Shown piece after piece: positions 55,344 through 64,000 of a DNA stretch of 64,000 nt (positions are counted from its first letter, which is position 1; the number at the start of each line of letters is the position of its first letter). The stretch spans positions 18,297,911-18,361,910 of the forward strand of contig OZ025256.1 of assembly GCA_964019135.1 (NCBI GenBank), written 5' to 3'. Origin of the DNA: Arenicola marina (Eukaryota > Annelida > Polychaeta > Arenicolidae). The notes beneath the pieces are model-generated. The model did no database searches. It worked only from the letters and a program-made list of their open reading frames with translations, and was not told the origin of the DNA. Made by a program: the position numbers and the translations under genes.

Positions 55344-55800
55344 TAAGGGTGGCGAAGGGTGGCCATGTATGCATTGGTCCATGGGTGGAGTGAGCCCTCC
55401 GTAAGGGTGGCGAAGGGTGGCCATGTATGCATTGGTCCATGGGTGGAGTGAGCCCTCCGTAAGGGTGGCCAAGGGTGGCCATGTATGCATTGGCCCATGG
55501 GTGGAGTGAGCCCTCCGTAAGGGTGGCGAAGGGTGGCCATGTATGCATTGGTCCATGGGTGGAGTGAGCCCTCCGTAAGGGTGGCGAAGGGTGGCCATGT
55601 ATGCATTGGTCTATGGGTGGAGTGAGCCCTCCGTAAGGGTGGCGAAGGGTGGCCATGTATGCATTGGTCCATGGGTGGAGTGAGCCCTCCGTAAGGGTGG
55701 CCATGTATGCATTGGTCCATGGGTGGAGTGAGCACTCCGTAAGGGTGGCGAAGGGTGGCCATGTATGCATTGGTCCATGGGTGGAGTGAGCCGTCCGAAA
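55344..55800. repeat. 58-bp minisatellite, about 8 copies
   Basis: Units carry TAAGGGTGGCGAAGGGTGGC, CATGTATGCATTGGTCCATG and GGTGGAGTGAGCCCTCCG. One unit near 55,695 lacks 10 bp, a deletion between the two GGGTGGC words inside the unit. Minus-strand open frames here are repeat artefacts. Confidence 0.94.
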
Positions 55801-56154
55801 CACTTACGACGAGGGACTGGAGTGCATTCTTTGCAAAATTGCGATTAGGGAGGGGGAGGGGCGTGGGAACTTTTCGACAAACAAAGCAGAAAGCGAGGGT
55901 GGCGATGGGGGTGGGTGATGTCTGTCATGACCCAAAACGTCTTAGTGACAGTTTCATGTACATTTTCACACTGTGCCTCGATCGCCGTTTCTATCAATGG
56001 GGGCTATAAATATATGAGTCAGTCACTCTTCAGTTTCAGATATAGGCCTCATAGTATATAAGAGCTTTTATAAATGATATAATATATGGGGTATCGCCTC
56101 CTCCCCCCCTCCCTCCTCACCTCCGGGTCTATCCCTTATAATCTGCTACTCCTA
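55801..56154. other. Non-genic stretch
   Basis: No gene recognised. A short AT-rich segment at 56,040-56,095 is followed by a C-rich tract. Confidence 0.4.
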
Positions 56155-58065
56155 GAAACCTATGGGTCGTATGCCGGTAAGTGGACTAAATTAGTCCCAG
56201 ACTAAGCTAGTCGGCGGACTTGTTAGACCTCGGTCTAAGCAAGTCACCGTACTAAGTTAGTCGGTATGCCAGAAACAAATTGGGCTCCGGATCAGTTAGT
56301 CCGCGTACTAAGCAGGAGTTAATGTGTGAACGAGGGGAATTCCACGGAATCCCAGGGTGTTTCCCGAGGAATCCCCGGGTACTCCCCCGAGATGAAGTCA
56401 TTAACTTAACGGGTGGGCCGTGTGGTGTCTGTTAGCGTCTCTGGCGGTCCCATTTTAGGTCAACTAACCCCAAATGGGACAAACAGATAATCTTGTAGCT
56501 ATTTCATATATAGAATACGTTTGTGTGCGCAAACTGTAGCAATGTCTGTAACAGGGACAATGCATGCACCCCAAGCTAACTCGTATTAACTTGGAAATTA
56601 TAAAGTAATTTGTGCTTGTGAACCGTATATGACCATATTACTTAATGGCTGACGAAGTTACTACAGTCCTGCATTGGGTATTGAATATGATGTTAACATT
56701 GGAAGTTATCGATTTCGCACAGTTACATCAAGTAGCTCTCCAGCCACAGGTACAAGCAGTCACATGGGCTCATTATAAGGCCCTCACTTTCTCTATACAA
56801 ATCGATGTGTATATAACTAATCACGAAGCAGACGACGCCTCAACACATCGTACTATTATATATTATGGCAGCCCGGGCGCACAGTTGGACAATTGAATTA
56901 CCATACTTGAAGACAAAGGAGTGATAGCAACGTCTGCAAAATGAAGAAAGCTGCTTAGATAGATTTTTGCATCATCAGTTTATTCTGAGATTTGATTGAA
57001 CAGGTTGTGATGTCGCAAGACTAAGGGAACAATGGAAGCGCATGAAATCGACCGCACAGAAGAAATCGGCAATTTCGAACGAGCCCAGAAACGGACGGGT
57101 GAGGAAAAGCGTTCCTTTGGGGGGGGGGCACTATTATACACATCTGGCAGGGGGGGGGGGGTCCGCGGGTGTCTTGATGCATGAGAGAGCGGATATATGT
57201 GATACAAAAGCTACCCCTATAGAGCGGACATTTATGATGAAAAAGATACCCCCTATAGGACGGATATTGAAAAACTTGTGATTGGAGGGGGCGTTGAGTT
57301 GGGTGGGGGGGTGGGGGTCGGTGAGCGTTCATAGAGCGGGGTGCCGCGAATATATATCCCAACCGAACGGAATTTGGCGGTTAAATGCCCCGTCCGAGCG
57401 GATTTAGGCGGTGAAAAAGGGGGGCTTTACCGCGGAACCCCCCAAACCCAGCAGTCTATTAGGTATCCCCCTCACCCCCAGCCCAGTACATTAATCTGTT
57501 AATTGACAACGGAGTAATCAGTAGCTGGACTGGCACAAGGCTCCACTTCACGTGATATGATTTACTAATATAAATATAACTAATTGCTCATGAACAGTTT
57601 GTTTTGTATATCGGTTACGTCCTGTAGCAAATAATGAACTCGCGGGCATATTGTATTTGTTGAAATGTTTACGTTTTGAAAATAAACAAACGTGGCGTAT
57701 AAAGAGAACTCGATTACGCGTAAAATCTCCCACTTGCCATGGTCCTTTATTATACCGTAAATGATATATTTAACGCAATGTTTGAATTGTACGGGTATTT
57801 ACCGTAACATCCCCGGAGTATGTCCGTCCTACTGGGCATAATTATCCGCTCGTTCTGGGTGGCTTTTTGCTCCTCGGAACTAGATTCCAGTCAGACCATG
57901 ACTGAATCCACACTCCGACCATGACTAAATTTTGAGCCCTAGTCGGGAGTGCTAAATATGCGTCTAACGTTAGTTCGCTTACTGGCATAGGGACTAATTT
58001 AGTCCCAGGTTTAAATCCGAGGACTGAAGTTAGTCGGCTTCCCTGCATACGGCCCTTAGATTTCC
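56155..58065. mobile_element. Probable 1.9-kb non-autonomous DNA transposon with TIRs (family R4)
   Basis: The left end GGGTCGTATGCCGGTAAG is matched by the reverse complement of the right end, GGGCCGTATGCAGGGAAG. Both are followed inward by related words, GACTAAATTAGTCCCAGAC and GACTAACTTCAGTCC, so the subterminal regions are inverted-repeat-like and rich in GACTAA/TTAGTC motifs. No transposase frame is present; a small open frame at 56,645-56,896 is not recognised. A copy of family R2 is nested at 57,095-57,445. Target duplication is unclear. Confidence 0.6.
57095..57445 (+). mobile_element. Dispersed repeat family R2, best copy, nested in R4
   Basis: It begins CTTTGGGGGGG and ends GGAACCCCCCAAA, giving short TTTGGGGGG/CCCCCCAAA inverted termini. 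The inner sequence (CACTATTATACACATCTGGC, TACCCCTATAGAGCGGAC, TTTACCGCGGAACC) matches 17,105-17,450 in reverse complement. There is no coding content. Confidence 0.65.
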
Positions 58066-58660
58066 TTGTTTCCCTGCGCCTTATTCGCGAATTACGGCCT
58101 CCAACAGATCATTAATTGTCAATCAATCACTTCGTTAACCCCACGTGGCCCCGACCCGTTTCCACCAGAAACATCACGCAGGGTTGTATGAGCGATAACC
58201 GGGATGGCTGAAGTCAAACTTAAAACCGTGTTTCATTCTACCAAGGTATGACGTTTTTGTCCCTTTGACGTGTTGGGTTCTAACAGACGTCCCCCAGCAT
58301 GCATGGGTTTGCCAGTGCTAACGTGAACGCCCTCCGTTGAAGGTCGATAAAGTCAGTAGGCAGCGACCTATAGTTTTTCGCATCGTGTATGTCATTGTGG
58401 TGTCGAAAATAAGAACACTGTAGGCCCTATATCATGAATAAGAGTTTATTAGAAATGATACGAGGAGATTAAGGTATTGCCCCCACGTAACAACTTACAT
58501 AGCAGTAATAAGGATAATAGCACATATATATCATGCATAAATTCGAAACATAGCGATACAGAAAACAAGGTGGCGAACGTTTACATTGGCGTTAGAGTGA
58601 GTGAAGAGGACAACACCCACATCAACTGCTACGGTTTGTCGTGTGAGATGATCAGGAAAA
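58066..58660. other. Non-genic stretch
   Basis: A small plus-strand open frame (58,477-58,755) runs into the adjacent MITE and has no recognised domain. No gene is called. Confidence 0.4.
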
Positions 58661-58829
58661 GGACGGACCATTTGATATCCAGGGGGGGCTACGGATTTTG
58701 GATGGAGGCCAAACTATTTTCTTTCGGTTCGACGAGGGCTGAATTTATTTTGTGATCAAACAATACTCAAAGAAGAGTTTTTCTGTGCGACAAAAAATTA
58801 CCCCTGGTGGATATCAAATGGTTCGTCCC
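58661..58829. mobile_element. Foldback MITE, 169 bp
   Basis: The left arm GGACGGACCATTTGATATCC is matched by the right arm in reverse complement, GGACGAACCATTTGATATCC, with a two-base difference in spacing before the G run. The interior is non-coding. Confidence 0.8.
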
Positions 58830-59261
58830 TAACAACTATCTGCCCTCTGCACAAGGGTGACTTTGCATGGGTCGGCCATCAGAGGGCAGCACTGTACGAT
58901 ACGCGTATACGGAAGTCCCCAATTATTCCCCATCTTGTGCATGGACCTGACTGAAGGAATGTGAATACGTTTACAATCATCCCCACACGTCGTAAATAAG
59001 TCCGTTGGATCTACAGTTAATTCAGGGAGAAAAACTGCAGTGCAGGGATTGAAGAAATGATAAAAAAAATTAAATCGCCTGAAAGTATTTTTTAAACCGT
59101 CTGATCATCAAAGCAGCATGCACCTAGGATACATGCTTGGCAAGTTATATACCGGTAACGTTTACCCAGCATTTCAAATACCTTACATGCAGACATCGCT
59201 TGTCTACATTTTGCGACCAATATGCCAAGTACTTACTCTGTATCGGCTGCCCAATCGCGAC
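58830..59261. other. Non-genic stretch
   Basis: No gene or repeat recognised. Confidence 0.4.
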
Positions 59262-59512
59262 GGGCGGATCCAGGATTTACAAAAAAAAGGTAGGGGTGGG
59301 GGGATGGGGTGCTGGGGAGGGGCGACTTTGTTGTGGACAAAGGTGGGGGGGGGGATCCGCAGAATGGTATCTTGGGTCTAGCACAAAATAAGGAAGGGGA
59401 GAGGACATCATGTGTGGCATACAATTACAATAGACAGAGGGCATCTTCGCTCTAAACAGGAGGGTCCAGACCCCTTAAGCCCCCTCCCTCCTCACACCCT
59501 GGATCCGCACCT
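59262..59512. mobile_element. MITE with GGATCCAGG-type termini, 250 bp
   Basis: GGGCGGATCCAGG at the left matches the complement of CCCTGGATCCGCACC at the right. The interior has G-rich then C-rich tracts. A related single end, GGTGCGGATCCAGCATTT, lies at 62,234-62,251, and GGGCGGATTTAGCAGGATCC at 59,720. Confidence 0.7.
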
Positions 59513-60235
59513 GGGCGATATAATGATATTTTTTACTCAAGATATTTGGATTCAACAACGTACGTCTTGCAACAACATACATCTTATTTATTATGTAGGC
59601 TATTACCATTATTTAGTATAACATAGATGTATGGGTCAAACATCACTAGATAATTGTTGGTAATTGTGGGGTTATTTGCTTCCATAGTCGTACAAAAGGC
59701 CGTGATATAGGCCTACCATTGGGCGGATTTAGCAGGATCCTTACCACACATCGTCTCCCTACGAGATTGTACTTCGGTTACTTCAAAATGTTTCATTTAA
59801 AAAATTATCCAATCGTCTGGATATATATAATCTGACGACAAATGACAAGGTTTGCACTGCAAGCATAACGGTCGGAAGTTATCAATATTTGTCCATCATG
59901 GCTTCACTGTTTGGGCTGTACAATACATATGATATATATTTATATATATATTCTAACATGCGTCATAATCATAGCTAACCTCCTTCTGGTATATACATTA
60001 GGTGTTACTTAAAGCTACTCACACAGCAAGTTTTCTCGGATAAATCTTTTCAATCTTTTAAAAGGATAAGACATATTTAGGTCAGTATTGGGTAAATACA
60101 ATGTGCAATTATATTCAACAAATGGCGTGTTGTAATAGCTCTTTTTACCAGAATACAATTTTCGACAATTTACCCAGCATTGAAACAGTTTTTTTCCAAA
60201 TACCATTGTTGTATAGCAGCTTTAAGCTACGCAGA
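59513..60235. other. Non-genic AT-rich stretch
   Basis: No gene recognised. It contains a TATATA-rich segment near 59,935. Confidence 0.4.
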
Positions 60236-61309
60236 GTCAACACGTATATAAGTACATGTATCCACATGTCTCTGGATCAACACGTATATAAGTACATGTA
60301 TCCACATGTCTCTGGATCAACACGTATATAAGTACATGTATCCACATGTCTCTGGATCAACACGTATATAAGTACATGTATCCACATGTCTCTGGATCAA
60401 CACGTATATAAGTACATGTATCCACATGTCTCTGGATCAACACGTATATAAGTACATGTATCCACATGTCTCTGGGTCAACACGTATATAAGTACATGTA
60501 TCCACATGTCTCAGGATCAACACGTATATAAGTACATGTATCCACATGTCTCTGGATCAACACGTATATAAATACATGTATCCACATGTCTCTGGATCAA
60601 CACGTATATAAGTACATGTATCCACATGTCTCTGGATCAACACGTATATAAATACATGTATCCACATGTCTCTGGATCAACACGTATATAAGTACATGCA
60701 TCCACATGTCTCTGGATCAACACGTATATAAATACATGTATCCACATGTCTCTGGATCAACACGTATATAAGTACATGTATCCACATGTCTCTGGATCAA
60801 CACGTATATAAGTACATGTATCCACATGTCTCTGGATCAACACGTATATAAGTACATGTATCCACATGTCTCTGGATCAACACGTATATAAGTACACGTA
60901 TCCACATGTCTCTGGATCAACACGTATATAAGTACATGTATCCACATGTCTCTGGATCAACACGTATATACGTACATGTATCCACATGTCTCTGGATCAA
61001 CACGTATATAAGTACATGTATCCACATGTCTCTGGATCAACACGTATATAAGTACATGTATCCACATGTCTCTGGGTCAACACGTATATAAGTACATGTA
61101 TCCACATGTCTCAGGATCAACACGTATATAAGTACATGTATCCACATGTCTCTGGATCAACACGTATATAAATACATGTATCCACATGTCTCAGGATCGA
61201 CACGTATATAAGTACATGTATCCACATGTCTCTGGATCAACACGTATATAAGGACATGTATCCACATGTCTCTGGATCAACACGTATATAAGTACATGTT
61301 GATCCAGAG
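60236..61309. repeat. 40-bp minisatellite ending in an inverted half unit
   Basis: About 27 units of 40 bp carry TCAACACGTATATAAGTACA then TGTATCCACATGTCTCTGGA. Copies differ by single bases (AAATAC, GGGTCAA, CAGGATC). The last unit meets TGTTGATCCAGAG (61,297-61,309), the exact complement of CTCTGGATCAACA at 61,270-61,282, so the array terminates in a 13-bp stem. Confidence 0.95.
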
Positions 61310-61370
61310 CACGTGGTTATTAGAAATACTTAGCGACCCAGAACAAATCTGCAACTTAGGGATGTCCAGA

Positions 61371-61930
61371 AGATAACGCTAACAATAACATAACGATAAC
61401 GATAACATAACGATAACGATAACATAACGCTAACGATAACATAACGCTAACGATAAGATAACGATAACGATAACATAACGCTAACGATAACATAACGCTA
61501 ACGATAACATAACGCTAACGATAACATAACGCTAACGATAACATAACGCCAGCGATAAAATAACGCTAATGATAACATAACGCTAACGGTAATAACGCCA
61601 GCGATAAGATAACGCTAACGATAACATAACCCTAACGATAACATAACGCTAACGATAACATAACGCTAACGATAACATAACGCTAACGATAACATAACGC
61701 TAACGATAACATAACGCTAACGATAACATAACGATAACGATAACATAACGCTAACGATAACATAATGCTAACGATAACATAACGCTAACGATAACATAAC
61801 GCCAGCGATAAAATAACGCTAATGATAACATAACGCTAACGGTAATAACGCCAGCGATAAGATAACGCTAACGATAACATAACGCTAACAATAACATAAC
61901 GCTAACGGTAACATAACGCTAACGATAAGA
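61371..61930. repeat. 17-bp minisatellite, about 33 copies
   Basis: The unit is ATAACATAACGCTAACG with variants (GCCAGCG, GATAACG). A block marked GCCAGCGATAAAATAACG recurs 253 bp later (61,548 and 61,801), showing a higher-order duplication of about 15 units. The short sub-words TAACG repeat like a degenerate hexamer. Confidence 0.94.
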
Positions 61931-62384
61931 CAGCTGTCGAAAGCACCTAGCTATCGATACTAAATTATCGCAAACACATATATTATGAAACACGCGTCAG
62001 TAGAGGCTTTACAGCTTCATCGTCATCCGGACATAACGTCTTGATGGGCTTGCAACTTTCGCTCTTGTTTACTGCGATTGTCTCATCTTCTGCGACTTGA
62101 CACTTATATTAATATGAACGGACACACCAGCGAAGAAGAAAACCACTGTAGACAATACTATGATCAGTTGTAAAAAGCAGGTCGAGACCAGGTCCTTCCA
62201 CGTGATCTGAAAAGATATTTGTATTTGTTAGAGGTGCGGATCCAGCATTTCATCTAAGGGGAGACGTGGGAACGTAGTTTCGAAAATGAGGTTGCCGCCC
62301 CTTTAAGGGGGTGACGGGGGGTGACAATACAATTCAATATTGGATTCAAAACTACGTTATAGCTAAGCTAAACGAGGTTTTTTT
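61931..62384. other. Non-genic stretch with one MITE-like end
   Basis: The GGTGCGGATCCAGC word at 62,234 resembles one terminus of the MITE at 59,262-59,512. No second end is seen. Otherwise nothing is recognised. Confidence 0.45.
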
Positions 62385-64000
62385 ATTCATTGATTCAATC
62401 TTGGATCTCTGGTTCATTCCTAGGTCCCCCCCTGGGCCAATTCTTGATTCACTCCTTTAATCCAACTCTGGATCTCCGGTCCACTCCTTGGTCCGCTCCA
62501 TGGTCCATTTCTTGATCCCTGTCCCACTCCTTGGTCCACCCCAGCATCCACTCTTGATTCACCCGTAGGTCCACCCCTGGACTCATTCTTGATTCACTCC
62601 TAGGACCACCCTGGATCCCTGGTAAACTGCTTGGTACACCCCTAAATGCATTCTTTGTCCATTCTTTGATCCCTGGTCCACCCATTGGTCCACTGCTGGA
62701 TCTCTGGTTCTCTCCTCGGTCCATTCTGGTCTATTCCTTGGTCCACCCCTGGATCTCTGGTCCACTCATTGGTCCACTCCTGGGTCTCTGGTCTACTCCT
62801 TAGTCCATTCTGGTCTATTCCTTGGTCCACCCCTGGTTCCCTAGTCCACTCCTTGGTCCACCCTATCATCCATGATCCACTCCTTATTACACCCCTGGAT
62901 GTATTCTTGGTCTACTGCTTGGACCACCCCTAGATCCCTGGTCCACTCCTTGGTCCACCCCTGGATCCCTGGTCCACTCCTTGGTCCACCCCTGGATCCT
63001 TGGTCCACTCCTTGGTCCACCCCTGGATCCTTGGTCCACTCCTTGGTCCACCCCTGGATCCTTGGTCCACTCCTTGGTCCACCCCTGGATCCTTGGTCCC
63101 CTCCTTGGTCCAACCCTAGATCCCTGGTCTACTCCTTGGTCCACCCCTAGATCCCTGGTCCACTCCTTGGTCCACCCCTGGATCCTTGGTCCACTCCCTG
63201 GTCCACCCCTGGGTCTCTGGTCTAATCAGAGTTCCAGCCCTAAATTCATTCTTAGTCCACTCCTGGGTGCCTAGTCCAATCCCTGGTCCATATAAGGTTT
63301 TCTACTCCACTCCTTGGTCCACCCCTGGATGCCTGGTCGACTCATTGGTCCACCCCAAGACCTCTGGCACACTGCTTGGTCCATCCAAGGTTTCCTGATC
63401 CACTTCTTGGTCCACTCCTGGATCCTGGGTTCACTCTTGGTCTACTAATTGATCCACCTCTAAATCCCTGGGACACTTCTTAGTCCACCCGTGGATCTCT
63501 GGTCCACCATGTGCTTCACACATTGGCTTACCACTGGATCCTTGGTCAACTCCTTGGTCCACCACTGGATCCCTGGTCAACTCCTTGTTCCACCACTGGA
63601 TCTCTGGTCAACTCCTTGTTCCACCACTGGATCTCTGGTCAACTCCTTGTTGCACCACTGGATCCCTGGTCAACTCCTTGGTCCACCACTGTATCTCTGG
63701 TCAACTTCTTGTTCCACCACTGGATCCCTGGTCAACTCCTTGGTCCACCACTGGATGCCTGGTCAACTCCTTGGTCCACCACTGGATCTCTGGTCAACTC
63801 CTTGTTCCACCACTGGATCTCTGGTCAACTCCTTGGTCCACCACTGGATCCCTGGTCAACTCCTTGGTCCACCACTGGATCCCTGGTCAACTCCTTGGTC
63901 CACCACTGGATCTCTGGTCAACTCCTTGGTCCACCACTGGATCCCTGGTCAACTCCTTGGTCCACCACTGGATCTCTAGTCAACTCCTTGCTCCACCATT
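62385..64000. repeat. 31-bp minisatellite running off the window end
   Basis: About 50 units of 31 bp carry GGTCCACTCCTTGGTCCACC then CCTGGATCC. Units at the left (62,390-62,900) and around 63,230-63,500 are diverged. Those from 63,530 on belong to a GGTCAACTCC / CCACTGGATC subtype. The unit is unrelated to the 31-bp unit at 18.9-21.4 kb. Confidence 0.95.

Noticed and set aside
56645-56896. 83-codon frame MADEVTTVLHW
   Set aside because: No recognised domain. It lies within a transposon-like region, and its length is compatible with chance.
58477-58755. Possible PTB exon of the second Dok-like gene (VYIGVRVSEEDNTHINCYGL)
   Set aside because: The resemblance is superficial. There is no acceptor in the right phase, no SWP or RRFG motif, and the frame runs into a MITE.
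62449-63979. Asp/Gly-rich and Trp/Ser/Pro-rich frames on both strands at the window end
   Set aside because: These are repeat artefacts of the 31-bp array.

Overview
The window is eukaryotic, and most likely from an invertebrate animal. Its genes are split by spliceosomal introns. It carries Ty3/gypsy LTR retrotransposons, a LINE with an APE endonuclease and a 2A-like motif, foldback MITEs, a tRNA-like SINE, and two animal-specific PH/PTB adaptor genes. A marine invertebrate deuterostome, for example a cephalochordate, would fit the mix of tandem Dok-like paralogues, Mag-like gypsy elements and abundant minisatellites. The sequence alone does not prove the species.

Two host genes can be supported, both on the + strand. 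The first (12,117-14,975) is a complete four-exon Dok-type docking protein of 282 residues with an N-terminal PH domain and an IRS-type PTB domain. The second (exons at 39,952-40,014 and 41,152-41,536) is a diverged paralogue. It has the same exon boundaries and phases, and both genes use a GC-AG first intron. Its PTB exons are not found before the window ends. Its second intron would have to hold a SINE, an assembly gap and a 12.4-kb satellite array.

About half of the window is tandem repeat. From left to right the unit lengths are: 28 bp (0.17-0.4 kb), 45 bp (0.46-2.5 and 8.5-11.9 kb, one array split by a retrotransposon), 15 bp (15.0-16.8 kb), 41 bp (18.0-18.35 kb), 31 bp (18.9-21.4 kb), a purine-rich GA/G repeat (21.5-23.3 kb), 34 bp (38.9-39.8 kb), 24 bp (42.2-54.5 kb), 58 bp (55.3-55.8 kb), 40 bp (60.2-61.3 kb), 17 bp (61.4-61.9 kb) and another 31 bp (62.4 kb to the end). 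Several have units divisible by three, so long open frames arise that are almost certainly not genes.

Mobile DNA fills much of the rest. LTR element 1 (2,514-8,475) has LTRs identical by eye, a tRNA-Leu-type primer site, a correctly phased GGGAAAC frameshift site, and two in-frame stops. It is inserted in the 45-bp array. LTR element 2 (23,719-37,292, minus strand, Mag-like) has 182-bp LTRs with a 5-bp target duplication. It is interrupted by a near full-length LINE (24,208-29,838) and a 2.66-kb insertion (31,405-34,062) that itself contains a Harbinger-like MITE. Several smaller dispersed repeat families recur in the window, some in opposite orientation. Outside these elements the remaining stretches show nothing recognisable.
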